A DNA stretch of 64,000 nucleotides from Streptomyces barringtoniae (GCF_020819595.1 NZ_JAJHNP010000017.1:62001-126000), one strand, 5' to 3'. Numbered from the stretch's first letter, positions 43,032 through 52,542 are shown. The notes: generated by a model not told the origin, from the letters alone. Program-made: numbers and translations.

Positions 43032-44807
43032 ATGGCCAGGGAATTCCAACGCGGCCACAAGGCCAGGATCAGTGACCTGACGGCGGGCACGGATCTGTAC
43101 GTAGGCGTGCAGATCTCCGGCCCCGGGCTGACCTTCGACATCAGCTGCTTCGGTCTGGACGCCGACGAGCGCCTCTCCGACGACCGGTACTTCGTCTTCT
43201 TCAACCAGCCGAAGTCCCCGGAGGAGTCCATCCAGCTGCTGGGTGCCCAGGCGGGCGACACGGAGTCGTTCCGGGTCACGCTGGACCGCATCCCGTCGCA
43301 GATCCGCAAGCTGTCCTTCACGGCGACCATCGACGGCACCGGGCAGATGTCGCAGGTCGCTCCGGGCTACCTGCGCATCGTGGCGGGTGGCGAGGAGGTC
43401 GCGCGGTACTCCTTCAACGGCTCGGAGTTCTCCACCGAGCGGGCCGTGATGCTCGGCGACATCTACCTGAAGGACGTGTGGCGGTTCGCCGCCGTCGGAC
43501 AGGGCTTCGACGGTGGACTGGAGGCGCTGCTGAAGAACTTCGGCGGCGAGGTGCTGGAGGAGGAGGCGCCCGCCGCCCCGCAGCAGCCGCAGACCGGCGC
43601 CGCCCCCGCCGCCGCCCCCGGCTTCGCCCCGCCCGCCCAGGCCACGACCCCGCCCTCGTTCGCCGCCCCGGCCTCCCCCGCCCCGGCGCCGCAGCCCGCC
43701 GCCCAGGGCTTCGCCCCGCCGTCCGGAGCAACTCCCGCGCAGGGCTTCACACCGCCGCCCGGAGCCACACCGCCGCAGGGCTTCACGCCGCCCGGCCAGA
43801 CCCCGATGGGCCACACCCCGCCTCCGCCTCCGGCACCGGCCCCCGCGCCGAACGTGCACGGCGCGCCGACGGTCATCGCCCCCCTGGCCCCGCCCGCCGG
43901 CGGCACCGTCCCGCCGCCGGCCCCGGCCCCCGCGCCGTACGGACAGCCCCAGCAGCAGCCGTACGGCCAGCCGCCCCAGCAGCCGTCCTACGGCGGCCGA
44001 CCCGGGGCGCCGATGCCGCCCGGCTACGGCCAGCAGCCGCCCTCCTACGGCGGCCAGCCCACCGCGCCCATGCCCCCGGGATACGGGCAGGTCCCCGGCC
44101 AGCAGCCCGGCGGCTACGGGGTGCCGCAGGGCGCCCCGCAGGCCGGTGCCGGTGTGACGGCCGCGCTGCAGGCGTTCAAGGAGACGCCGACCGGGCAGCG
44201 CTGGACACAGCAGAACAAGAAGCTCATCCGCGTCGACCTCGGTATCGGCGGGCAGCCGGTGCTGGCCCGGCAGGGCAGCATGGTGCTCTACCAGGGCAAG
44301 GTCGACTTCAGCTACAAGGGCGCCGGATTCGCCGGGCGGATCGTCGGCAACGCCACCGGCCAGGAGATGCAGCTGATGCGCTGCACCGGCAACGGCCAGG
44401 TGTTCCTCGCCGAGAACGCCACCCATGTGCACCCCGTCGAACTGCAGGGCGACGCGATCTGCGTGTCCGCGGAGAACGTCCTCGCCTTCGACGAGAGCCT
44501 GCAGTACGAGGTCCGCCGCATCGAGGGCCACGGCATCCCCGGCGGCGCCCTGTTCACCATGCAGTTCCAGGGCACCGGCACGATCGTCGTCAAGACGCAC
44601 GGCACGCCCGTGGTCCTGCCGGTCACGCCGACCACCTTCGCCGACTGCAACGCGGTCGTCGCCTGGTCGGCCGCCTCCCAGGTGATCGTCTCCAGCCAGG
44701 TCCGCATGCGCCGCAACGCCTACCCGGGCGACACCGGCGAGAGCGTCAACCTCCAGTTCCGGGGCGCGCCCGGCAACTTCATCGTCGTCCAGCCGTACGA
44801 GGTCTAA
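43032..44807 (+). CDS. TerD-AIM24 fusion protein
   Basis: This 591-aa protein has three parts. Residues 1-185 are a TerD domain (tellurium/stress family; calcium-binding acidic loops near GLDADERLSDD, then FNQPKSPEES and a LGDIYLKDVWRFAAVGQGFDGGL end). Residues 186-375 are a Pro/Gln/Gly-rich linker with repeated blocks such as PPGYGQ and QGFTPPPG. Residues 380-591 are an AIM24 (TspB-like) beta domain. The ATG follows GGGGGAC. It heads an operon of three AIM24-domain genes. Ter proteins act in stress and phage or colicin resistance; the AIM24 link suggests a membrane-associated assembly. Confidence 0.88.
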   Translation: MAREFQRGHKARISDLTAGTDLYVGVQISGPGLTFDISCFGLDADERLSDDRYFVFFNQPKSPEESIQLLGAQAGDTESFRVTLDRIPSQIRKLSFTATIDGTGQMSQVAPGYLRIVAGGEEVARYSFNGSEFSTERAVMLGDIYLKDVWRFAAVGQGFDGGLEALLKNFGGEVLEEEAPAAPQQPQTGAAPAAAPGFAPPAQATTPPSFAAPASPAPAPQPAAQGFAPPSGATPAQGFTPPPGATPPQGFTPPGQTPMGHTPPPPPAPAPAPNVHGAPTVIAPLAPPAGGTVPPPAPAPAPYGQPQQQPYGQPPQQPSYGGRPGAPMPPGYGQQPPSYGGQPTAPMPPGYGQVPGQQPGGYGVPQGAPQAGAGVTAALQAFKETPTGQRWTQQNKKLIRVDLGIGGQPVLARQGSMVLYQGKVDFSYKGAGFAGRIVGNATGQEMQLMRCTGNGQVFLAENATHVHPVELQGDAICVSAENVLAFDESLQYEVRRIEGHGIPGGALFTMQFQGTGTIVVKTHGTPVVLPVTPTTFADCNAVVAWSAASQVIVSSQVRMRRNAYPGDTGESVNLQFRGAPGNFIVVQPYEV

Positions 44808-44819
44808 AGGGAGCCCGTC

Positions 44820-45500
44820 ATGAACCAGCCGCTCGCGGGCTACGCCCCCGCACCCGTCACCGCCCGCATGGAGAACCACGGCAGCCACATGCTGAAGGTC
44901 GCCATGCAGACCGGAAACGACCTCCTCGCGCGCGTGGGCTCGATGGTCGCCTACGAAGGCTTCATCCAGTACGAGCCCAACCCGCCGGCCGTCCGCCAGA
45001 TCGCCCGCGACTGGATCACCGGCGAGGGCGCGCCCCTGATGAAGTGCACCGGCGACGGCCTGCTCTACCTCGCCGACTACGGCGCCAACGTCGTCGTGAT
45101 CAACCTCAACGGCGACGGCATCTCCGTCAACGCCACCAACCTGCTCGCCTTCGACGCCCACCTCAGCTGGGGCGTGGAACGGGTCAAGGGGCTCGCGAAG
45201 TTCGCCGGGCAGGGCCTGTGGAACACGAAGATCTCCGGGCAGGGCTGGGTCGCGCTGACCTCCCGGGGCAAGCCGATCGTCGTCGACTGCGGCGGCGGCG
45301 AGGACGAGACCTACGTCGACCCGGACGCGCTCGTCGCCTGGTCGCCGAACCTGAGGGTGAAGGGCAAGCGCAGCTTCAAGGCGCAGTCGCTGATCGGCCG
45401 GGGCAGCGGTGAGGCCTACCAGATGGCCTTCTCCGGCCAGGGCATCGTCGTCGTCCAGCCCAGCGAGGACAGCACCGACCGCATCCGGATCCGGGGCTGA
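44820..45500 (+). CDS. AIM24 family protein (226 aa)
   Basis: This is a stand-alone AIM24 beta-barrel-like domain: LKVAMQTGNDLLARVGSMVAYEGFIQYE, LMKCTGDGLLYLADYGANVVVINLNGD, a LSGQGW-type Gly repeat (ISGQGWVAL) and a closing FSGQGIVVVQPSE. It starts 12 nt after the fusion gene with GGGAG upstream. Its closest relatives in the window are the fusion's C-terminal domain and the next gene, so the three probably arose by duplication and may assemble together. Confidence 0.88.
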   Translation: MNQPLAGYAPAPVTARMENHGSHMLKVAMQTGNDLLARVGSMVAYEGFIQYEPNPPAVRQIARDWITGEGAPLMKCTGDGLLYLADYGANVVVINLNGDGISVNATNLLAFDAHLSWGVERVKGLAKFAGQGLWNTKISGQGWVALTSRGKPIVVDCGGGEDETYVDPDALVAWSPNLRVKGKRSFKAQSLIGRGSGEAYQMAFSGQGIVVVQPSEDSTDRIRIRG

Positions 45501-45517
45501 GGGGGAGTCAGTAAGCC

Positions 45518-46273
45518 ATGCAGAGCCCGCTTTTCGCGCACAACGACCTCCAGACGCAGGAGCGTTGGAGCCTGCAGAACGCGCAGCTGCTCCGCGTCAC
45601 CCTGGAGGGCCACGACGACATCCTCGCCCGCAAGGGCACCATGGTCGCCTACCAGGGGCTGATGGAGTTCGACGCCGAGTACCAGAACAACAACCAGGCA
45701 CGCGCGCGTGCGTACACCGGCGAGGGCCTGGACCTGATGCGCTGTCACGGACAGGGCACGGTGTATCTGGCCAACCTGGCCCAGCACGTGCACATCATGG
45801 ACGTCGAGCAGGACGGGCTGACCGTCGACAGCTCCTACGTCCTCGCCATGGACTCCTCGTTGCACTACGAGGTCGTGGCCGTCGACAGCCTCTACGGCAT
45901 CTCCGGCTCCGGGAAGTACCAGCTGAACATCACCGGGCGCGGCAAGGTCGCCCTGATGACCTCGGGCGCGCCGCTGCTGATGCAGGTCACCCCGGACAAA
46001 TACGTCAACTGCGACGCGGACGCGATCGTCGCCTGGTCCACCGGGCTGCGCGTGCAGATGCAGGCCCAGACGCATTCCTCCGGGGTGTGGCGCCGGCGAG
46101 GCAACACCGGTGAGGGCTGGGAGCTGAGCTTCATGGGCTCCGGGTTCGCGCTGGTCCAGCCCAGCGAACTGCTCCCGCCGCAGAACGCGGTCATCGGGCA
46201 GGGCCTGGCCGCCCAGTTCGGCATGGGGCAGCACGGGGCGCACGGGCAGAACCAGGGGAACGTCTGGAGCTGA
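45518..46273 (+). CDS. AIM24 family protein (251 aa)
   Basis: This third AIM24 domain has LRVTLEGHDDILARKGTMVAYQGLMEFD, DLMRCHGQGTVYLANLAQHVHIMDVEQDGL, LYGISGSGKYQLNITGRGKVALM and FMGSGFALVQPSE. It has a C-terminal Gly/His/Gln tail (GMGQHGAHGQNQG). It begins 17 nt after the previous gene with GGGGGAG upstream. The operon ends in a shared terminator with the opposing NUDIX gene. Confidence 0.88.
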   Translation: MQSPLFAHNDLQTQERWSLQNAQLLRVTLEGHDDILARKGTMVAYQGLMEFDAEYQNNNQARARAYTGEGLDLMRCHGQGTVYLANLAQHVHIMDVEQDGLTVDSSYVLAMDSSLHYEVVAVDSLYGISGSGKYQLNITGRGKVALMTSGAPLLMQVTPDKYVNCDADAIVAWSTGLRVQMQAQTHSSGVWRRRGNTGEGWELSFMGSGFALVQPSELLPPQNAVIGQGLAAQFGMGQHGAHGQNQGNVWS

Positions 46274-46310
46274 GCCCGGGATCCCCGGGATCCGGGTCCG
46301 GAAAGCAAAC

Positions 46311-46344
46311 GTAAGGGGCGGTCGCTCGTGCGGTCGCCCCTTAC
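46311..46344. terminator. Bidirectional terminator between AIM24 operon and NUDIX operon
   Basis: GTAAGGGGCG (46311-46320) pairs with CGCCCCTTAC (46335-46344) around a 14-nt loop; the genes on either side converge. Confidence 0.75.
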
Positions 46345-46348
46345 ATGC

Positions 46349-46870
46349 TCACAGCCTCGCGCGGGTTGCCTCCAGCAGGCGTACGACCGACTCGTCGGCC
46401 ACCTCCGCCACCTCGTCGTAGGCGAACCAGCGCAGGTCCAGTGACTCCTCGCTGATCACGTGCTCGGCGCCCGCCGGGGCCAGGGCCGCGTACTGGACGT
46501 CGAAGTGCCAGTGGCACGGCGCCGGGATCGGATGCCGGTCCAGACGCACCGGGCCCCCGGGCAGCAGGGTCAGCCCGGGCACGCCGGACTCCTCGGTGGC
46601 CTCGCGCAGGGCCGCCGCCGCGAGCGAGGCGTCCCCCGGCTCGCAGTGGCCGCCCATCTGCAGCCACATCCGCAGCTTCCTGTGCAGCGTGAGCAGCACC
46701 CGGCCGCGCCCGGGATCGACCACCAGGGCGCTCGCCGTGACATGGCCGGCCTCGCAGGCCTTCCACATGCCGTCCGGGTGGGCCGCCAGATGGTCCAGGT
46801 AGGCCTGGCGCAGCTCGCCCTGGCCCTCGTACCCCTTCAGCACGAGGACCGCGTCGTCGTACAGGCTCAC
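46349..46870 (-). CDS. NUDIX hydrolase
   Basis: This 173-aa protein has a NUDIX box GGHCEPGDASLAAAALREATEESG around residues 75-97 and a preceding LVVDPGRGRVLLTLHRKLRMWLQ strand. The substrate (a nucleoside diphosphate-X) is not readable. The GTG start overlaps the stop of the upstream zincin gene (GTGA), so the two are co-translated. Confidence 0.88.
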   Translation of the reverse strand: MSLYDDAVLVLKGYEGQGELRQAYLDHLAAHPDGMWKACEAGHVTASALVVDPGRGRVLLTLHRKLRMWLQMGGHCEPGDASLAAAALREATEESGVPGLTLLPGGPVRLDRHPIPAPCHWHFDVQYAALAPAGAEHVISEESLDLRWFAYDEVAEVADESVVRLLEATRARL

Positions 46871-48324
46871 TCGCCGTCGTCGCCCTCGGTGTCGTCGCCC
46901 TCGGTGTCGGCGTCCTTCTTGCGCAGGTCCGGCTTGCCGTGCGAACCGCCGGCCGCCTCGCCCAGCATCTTGTCCAGCTCGGAGAAGTCCAGCTGCTCCC
47001 GGTGCACGAAGCCGTCCGGGTCGTCCAGGTCGGTCGCCGTCGGCAGCATGTCCGGGTGGGCCCACAGGCCGTCCCGGCCGTCGACCCCGCGCGCGTCCGT
47101 GAGCGAGGCCCACAGGCGGGAGGCGTCGCGCAGCCGGCGCGGGCGCAGCTCCAGGCCGATCAGCGTGGCGAACGTCTGCTCGGCGGGGCCGCCCGTGGCG
47201 CGGCGGCGGCGCAGGGTCTCGCGCAGGGCGTCGGCGGACGACAGACGCGGTTTCGCGGCCGCGTGGACCACCGCGTCCACCCAGCCCTCCACGAGCGCCA
47301 GAGCGGTCTCCAGACGGGCCAGGGCGGCCTTCTGCTCCGGGGTGTCCTCCGGCTGGAACATGCCCTGCTGGAGCGCGTCCTGCAGCTGCTCGGGGTTCTG
47401 CGGGTCGAACTGGCCGACCACGTCCTCCAGCTTGGCGGTGTCGACCTTGATGCCGCGCGCGTACCCGTCGACCGCGCCGAACAGGTGCGAGCGCAGCCAC
47501 GGCACGTGCGCGAACAGGCGCTGGTGGGCGGCCTCGCGCAGGGCCAGGTACAGCCGCACCTCTTCCTGCGGCACGCCGAGGTCCTTGCCGAAGGCCTCCA
47601 CGTTGGCCGGGAGCAGCGCGGCCTTGCCGGCCGGGCCGAGCGGCAGGCCGATGTCGGTGGAACCGACGACCTCGCCCGCGAGCACGCCGACGGCCTGCCC
47701 GATCTGCGTGCCGAACATGGCGCCGCCCATCGAGCGCATCATGCCGATCAGCGGGCCCGCCATGGCCTGCATCTCCTCCGGCAGGACGTCACCCATGGCC
47801 GCGCCGACCCGCTCGGCGACCGGGTCGACCAGCTCCTGCCAGGCGGGCAGGGTCGCCTCGACCCACTCCGCGCGGGACCAGGCCACCGCCGAGGCCGAGC
47901 CCGACGGCAGGGACGTCGCGTCGTCCAGCCACAGGTCGGCCAGGCGGACGGCCTCCTCGACCGCCTTGCGCTCGGCCGGGCCCACACTGGCGTCCTTCGT
48001 GCCGTCCGGGGTGCCCTGGGCGACCGTCTGGCGGGCGATCTGCTTGGCCATGTCCCAGTTCACCGGGCCGCCCTCGTAGGAGAGCATCTGGCCCAGCTGC
48101 TGGAACGCGGCGCCCAGATCCGTGGGGTTCAGCGACCCGAACATCGCTGCGAGCGGATTGTCGGCGCCGGGGCCGCCAAAGCCCCCGGCTCCGGGCAGGC
48201 CGCCGAAGCCGAACGGGTTGGCCGGTCCCTGCCCACCACCGCTCTGCTGGTCCTTCTTCTTGCCCTCGTCGCCGTCCTCCGGCTCCTCCGGCGGAAGGCC
48301 GAAACCGAATGGGGTGTCACTCAC
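46867..48324 (-). CDS. Zinc-dependent metalloprotease-like protein (zincin type 2, DUF2342)
   Basis: This 485-aa actinobacterial protein starts with a Gly/Pro-rich segment (PFGFGLPPEEPEDGDEG), then a conserved helical domain with MRSMGGAMFGTQIGQAVGVLAGEVVGSTDIGLPL, LYLALREAAHQRLFAHVPWLRSHLFGAVDGYARG, in which EAAHQRL fits an ExxHxxx zinc site of the F420-associated hydrolase family. The C-terminus is acidic with repeats of DTEGDD. GTG 48324 has GAGGA 6 nt upstream. The catalytic role is inferred from the family. Confidence 0.85.
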   Translation of the reverse strand: MSDTPFGFGLPPEEPEDGDEGKKKDQQSGGGQGPANPFGFGGLPGAGGFGGPGADNPLAAMFGSLNPTDLGAAFQQLGQMLSYEGGPVNWDMAKQIARQTVAQGTPDGTKDASVGPAERKAVEEAVRLADLWLDDATSLPSGSASAVAWSRAEWVEATLPAWQELVDPVAERVGAAMGDVLPEEMQAMAGPLIGMMRSMGGAMFGTQIGQAVGVLAGEVVGSTDIGLPLGPAGKAALLPANVEAFGKDLGVPQEEVRLYLALREAAHQRLFAHVPWLRSHLFGAVDGYARGIKVDTAKLEDVVGQFDPQNPEQLQDALQQGMFQPEDTPEQKAALARLETALALVEGWVDAVVHAAAKPRLSSADALRETLRRRRATGGPAEQTFATLIGLELRPRRLRDASRLWASLTDARGVDGRDGLWAHPDMLPTATDLDDPDGFVHREQLDFSELDKMLGEAAGGSHGKPDLRKKDADTEGDDTEGDDGE

Positions 48325-48515
48325 GGGATTCCTCGGCTGGTAAGGCCGCCGGTTCTCTCCGGCGGCGCGGCTGCCCGACAACACCACCCAGCGTAGACAC
48401 CCGGACCCGATCGGGCCTCGGTGCTTCGCCCACGGCAGGCCTGCGGCAGGATGGATGCACCTGGTACGTACGCGTCACTCGCGCCCGTACTGAAGACAAC
48501 CGCTGGAGACGCCCG

Positions 48516-49628
48516 GTGAGTTCCCCAGATCCGCAGGTTCGCGCAGCGCGAAACCCGTCAACCCCTCCCGCCCTGCGCGGCCCCGTCGTCGCGGTCACCG
48601 GCGCCGCCACCGGGGTCGGCGCCCTGCTCACCGAGCGGCTCGCCGCCTCCGAGGAGATCAAGCAGGTCATCGCGATCGACGAGCGGCGCGGGGAGTGCGC
48701 CGAGGCGCAGTGGCACATCCTCGACGTGCGCGACCCCGCCATCGCGGACAAGCTGCGCGGCGCCGCCGTGGTCGTCCACCTCGCGCTCGACCTCGATCTG
48801 GAGACCGATCCGGCCGCTCGCACGGCTTACAACGTCCGGGGGACACAGACCGTCCTGACCGCCGCCGCGGCGGCCGGCGTGCACCGGGTCGTGCTGTGCA
48901 CCTCGGCGATGGTCTACGGCGCGCTGCCGGACAACGAGCTGCCCCTTTCGGAGGACGCCGAACTGCGCGCGACCGCGGAGGCCACCGGGGTGGGGGACCT
49001 GCTGGAGATCGAACGGCTGGCCCGGCGGGCGCCGCGCGCGCATCCGGGGCTGAACGTCACCGTCGTACGGCCCGCGGTGCTGGTCGGAGGCACCGACACC
49101 GCGCTGACCCGGTACTTCGAGTCGCCGCGGCTGCTCGTCGTCGCCGGGTCGCGGCCCGCGTGGCAGTTCTGCCACGTCGAGGACCTGTGCAGTGCCCTGG
49201 AGTACGCCGTCCTGGAGAAGGTCGACGGGGAGCTGGCCGTCGGCTGCGACGGATGGCTGGAGCAGGAGGAGGTCGAGGAGCTGAGCGGGATCCGGCGGAT
49301 GGAGCTGCCGTCGGCGGTGGCGCTCGGCGCGGCGGCCCGGCTGCACCGGATCGGGCTCACGCCGTCTCCGGCCGGCGATCTGGCGTACACGATGTACCCG
49401 TGGGTGATCAGCGGGAGCCGGCTGCACGACGCCGGGTGGCGGCCGCGGTGGACCAACGAGGAGGTGCTCGCGGAGCTGCTGGAGGAGGTCTCCGGGCGGC
49501 ACACGGTCGCCGGACGGCGGCTCGGGCGCAAGGACGCCACGGCCGCGGGGGCCGCGGGGGCGACCGTGGCCCTGCTCGGCGCGGCGGCTGTCGTACGGCG
49601 GGCCCGGAAGGCCCGGCGGCGGGTCTGA
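48516..49628 (+). CDS. NAD-dependent epimerase/SDR family protein
   Basis: This 370-aa atypical extended SDR has a VAVTGAATGVGALLTERL nucleotide site, AVVVHLALDLDLE, NVRGTQTVLTAAAAAGVHRVVLCTSAMVYGA, and a late FCHVEDLCSALEYAV. The usual YxxxK is not obvious (VYGALPDNE, no spaced Lys), so catalysis is uncertain. A C-terminal Ala-rich helix with basic end (ARKARRRV) may associate with the membrane. GTG 48516 has GGAG 8 nt upstream. It is divergent from the zincin gene. Confidence 0.85.
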   Translation: MSSPDPQVRAARNPSTPPALRGPVVAVTGAATGVGALLTERLAASEEIKQVIAIDERRGECAEAQWHILDVRDPAIADKLRGAAVVVHLALDLDLETDPAARTAYNVRGTQTVLTAAAAAGVHRVVLCTSAMVYGALPDNELPLSEDAELRATAEATGVGDLLEIERLARRAPRAHPGLNVTVVRPAVLVGGTDTALTRYFESPRLLVVAGSRPAWQFCHVEDLCSALEYAVLEKVDGELAVGCDGWLEQEEVEELSGIRRMELPSAVALGAAARLHRIGLTPSPAGDLAYTMYPWVISGSRLHDAGWRPRWTNEEVLAELLEEVSGRHTVAGRRLGRKDATAAGAAGATVALLGAAAVVRRARKARRRV

Positions 49629-49767
49629 GCCGGGCTGGGCCGGGCTGGGCCGGGCGGGCCGGGTCTCGTGCTCGCGGCCGCGTCGTACGAGCATCCAAAA
49701 AGCCCCGCGCGCGTGCCTGCTGAATCTCGTATTCCCGCGTGTCACAGGCGTGCGGCACGATGGGGGT

Positions 49768-50229
<462 letters not shown>

Positions 50230-50320
50230 GGCACGCAACCGGGGGCACACGGCCCCCGCGTACGTCACCCGGAGCACTCGCGACCCCCCGTGTTGCGTAA
50301 CCGGCACCCTCGCGTGAGCG

Positions 50321-50343
50321 TTGTCAGTGCGGATGGTTAATCT
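50321..50343 (+). promoter_or_regulatory. RecA-independent DNA-damage (PafBC-type) promoter
   Basis: TTGTCAGTG (50321-50329), exactly 8 bases, TAATCT (50338-50343): a complete match to tTGTCRgtg-N8-TAnnnT. The only gene directly downstream is the 57-aa membrane protein, starting 44 nt after the -10. Confidence 0.75.
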
Positions 50344-50387
50344 GCTGATCAGTCAGTTGCGGACGCTCACGGCGTTGGGAGGTCGGC

Positions 50388-50561
50388 ATGGGGGCGCTTG
50401 TCTGGCTGCTGATTCCGCTTGTGGCCGCGGTCGGCGGCGGACTGTGGGGCAGTTGGGCCAATCGGACTCGTAAGGTGCGCGGTGACGGCCCGGAGCTGGA
50501 TGGGTATGCCCGGTTCCGCGAGGCCATGGAGAGATCCCACACGGGTGCCGGCGGCGCGTGA
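50388..50561 (+). CDS. 57-aa single-span membrane protein, predicted DNA-damage inducible
   Basis: This is a short frame with a strong ribosome site (GGGAGG at 50378-50383). Residues 2-23 are one hydrophobic helix (GALVWLLIPLVAAVGGGLWGSW); the remainder is a basic then acidic cytoplasmic tail (ANRTRKVRGDGPELDGYARFREAMERSH). No family is recognised. Its own promoter is a full match to the PafBC-type pattern, and it is 50 nt upstream of the PDZ-Lon protease gene. Small damage-induced membrane proteins in other bacteria block division; that role here is only a hypothesis. Confidence 0.75.
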   Translation: MGALVWLLIPLVAAVGGGLWGSWANRTRKVRGDGPELDGYARFREAMERSHTGAGGA

Positions 50562-50611
50562 CGGGGGTGCCCTGACGGTGCGCTGACAGAGGCGTCCCGT
50601 ACTGTCGTGGC

Positions 50612-51709
50612 ATGCCACGCCGCACCGCGACGATGCTCGCCTCCACCCTGATGCTGATCGCGCTCCTGTGCGCGGGAGTACTCATCCCCGTGCCGTACTC
50701 GGAGATGTCTCCCGGCCCGACCGTGAACACGCTCGGGGACCACGACGGCGAGCCGGTGCTGCAGATCACCGGGCACGACACGTACAGGACCAGCGGCAAC
50801 CTGAACATGACGACCGTCCGGGTGACCAGCGCGGACTTCCGCATGAACCTGGTGCAGGCCGTCTACGGCTGGCTGGACCCCGACAGCAAGATCGTCCCGC
50901 ACGACACGCTCTACCCGAACGGGACGACCGAGCAGCAGTCCTCGCAGCAGAACGCCGAGGAGTTCAGCCAGTCCCAGGAGAGCGCCAAGGTCGCCGCCCT
51001 GAAGCAGCTCGGCATCCCGGTGAAGTCCTGGGTGATCGTCTCCACCGTCGTCAAGGACTCGCCCGCCGAGGGCAGGCTGCACGCCGGTGACGTGATCAAG
51101 GCCGTCGACGGCACCGCCGTCAAGCAGCCCTCCGACGTCGCCAAGCTCGTCACCGAGCACAGGCCCGGGCAGAACGTCGTCTTCACCGTCGTCCCCGCCA
51201 AGGAGCAGGCCGCCGCCGAGAAGGCGCACAGGACGGCGACGAAGACGCAGGACGTCACCATCACCACGACCACGTCCGACGACACCGGCGCCAAGCGGGC
51301 CATCGTCGGGATCTCGGCCGGGACCGACCACACCTTCCCGTTCAGCATCGACATCAAGCTCGCCGACGTCGGCGGCCCCAGCGCCGGTCTGATGTTCGCC
51401 CTCGGCATCTACGACAAGCTGACCCCGGGGAAGCTGACCGGCGGCAAGTTCGTCGCAGGCACCGGAACCATCGACGACAACGGCACCGTCGGACCGATCG
51501 GCGGCATCGAGATGAAGACGGTCGGCGCACGTGACGCGGGCGCCCAGTACTTCCTGACGCCCGCCGACAACTGCGCGGCTGCCGCCGAGGACACCCCGAG
51601 CGGGCTCACCCTGGTCAAGGTGAAGAACATCGGCGACGCGCTCGACGCGCTGAAGGACATCCGCAGCGGGAACACCGCCGCGCTGCCCAAGTGCACCACC
51701 AAGGGCTGA
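50612..51709 (+). CDS. Membrane-anchored PDZ-Lon (S16) protease, YlbL family
   Basis: This 365-aa protein has an N-terminal membrane anchor (residues 7-26), a luminal domain, a PDZ domain (about 145-215: VIVSTVVKDSPAEGRLHAGDVIKAVDG) and a C-terminal Lon-type protease domain. The Ser nucleophile is in GGPSAGLMFALGIYD and the Lys partner in GGIEMKTVGARDAG. There is no AAA+ domain, so it works outside the cytoplasmic membrane without ATP. YlbL relatives degrade membrane targets; in Bacillus YlbL clears the DNA-damage division inhibitor YneA. That makes the adjacent damage-controlled 57-aa membrane protein a tempting substrate. Confidence 0.9.
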   Translation: MPRRTATMLASTLMLIALLCAGVLIPVPYSEMSPGPTVNTLGDHDGEPVLQITGHDTYRTSGNLNMTTVRVTSADFRMNLVQAVYGWLDPDSKIVPHDTLYPNGTTEQQSSQQNAEEFSQSQESAKVAALKQLGIPVKSWVIVSTVVKDSPAEGRLHAGDVIKAVDGTAVKQPSDVAKLVTEHRPGQNVVFTVVPAKEQAAAEKAHRTATKTQDVTITTTTSDDTGAKRAIVGISAGTDHTFPFSIDIKLADVGGPSAGLMFALGIYDKLTPGKLTGGKFVAGTGTIDDNGTVGPIGGIEMKTVGARDAGAQYFLTPADNCAAAAEDTPSGLTLVKVKNIGDALDALKDIRSGNTAALPKCTTKG

Positions 51710-51726
51710 GCCGGCCATGACACGGC

Positions 51727-51794
51727 CGGACTCCTGACGCCGCCGGACTCCTGACGCCGCCGGACTCCTGACGCCGCCGGACTCCTGACACGGC
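51727..51794 (+). repeat. 17-bp tandem repeat, four units
   Basis: Four head-to-tail copies of cggactcctgacgccgc, three identical and the last diverged, lie in the gap between convergent genes. Each unit carries an in-phase-shifted TGA. No pairing with its neighbours is evident. Confidence 0.9.
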
Positions 51795-51847
51795 TGGGAC
51801 GCCCCGCGGGAGGGGGCGCCCCCATCGCCGTACCGAACCGGCCGGGA

Positions 51848-52390
51848 TCAGTCCTCGAAAGTCGCCGCCAGGGCCTCTGCCAGGCCGGGCACCAGGTCGG
51901 GGCCGGTCAGGACCTCCGTCGGGGAGTCCTTCTCGCGCAGCCGCAGCGCCGACTCGCGGCCGCCGTCGCGCAGCACCGCGACCGTCATGCGCACCTCCTG
52001 GCGCTCGGGGTGGTCGGCGACCCACTTGGCCAGCTTGGCCTCGCTCAGGTTCTGCGGGACCTGCGCCTCGGCGGCCGGCGGCAGCATCAGGCGCTCCACC
52101 GAGAGCGCGCAGCCGACCACCGCGTCGGGCCAGGCGATGGTGCCGAGGAACTCGTCCAGCGGCTTGCCGGACGGGATCTCGTCCTGCTCGATCGGGGTGA
52201 GACCGGCGGAGGCGGACTCGTCCTCAAGGCCCAGCTGGGCCGCGAGCGCGGGTTCCTGGGCCCGCAGCCGTGCGGTGTCGACAAGGGCGAAGAGGCGAGC
52301 GGGCTGGTCCCAGCCGAGGCCGGAGACGTACTCGTCGATCTCGAGTACGGCCCGGGTGAGCGGGCTCGCTGCCATGGGAGTGTTGGACAT
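51848..52390 (-). CDS. PPA1309 family protein, unknown function
   Basis: This 180-aa actinobacterial protein of the PPA1309 family is recognised from LTRAVLEIDEYVSGLGWDQPARLFALVDTARLRAQEP at the N-terminus and IAWPDAVVGCALSVERLMLPP in the middle. It is soluble with no catalytic motif visible. It starts at ATG 52390, divergent from the UPF0182 gene, an arrangement conserved in Streptomyces as far as I recall. Confidence 0.85.
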   Translation of the reverse strand: MSNTPMAASPLTRAVLEIDEYVSGLGWDQPARLFALVDTARLRAQEPALAAQLGLEDESASAGLTPIEQDEIPSGKPLDEFLGTIAWPDAVVGCALSVERLMLPPAAEAQVPQNLSEAKLAKWVADHPERQEVRMTVAVLRDGGRESALRLREKDSPTEVLTGPDLVPGLAEALAATFED

Positions 52391-52542
52391 GGTCACAATC
52401 CTGCCTCGTTCACCACCCGAATCGGGAACCGACCAAAGCGTGAGTAAGTTGCATAGGTGTGGGTCCGCGATCACGGGGGGCCACGGCGGGTCCGCGAACA
52501 CGAGGGCCTGACGGATCGACAGCGAACTTCGAGGTGCGCACC

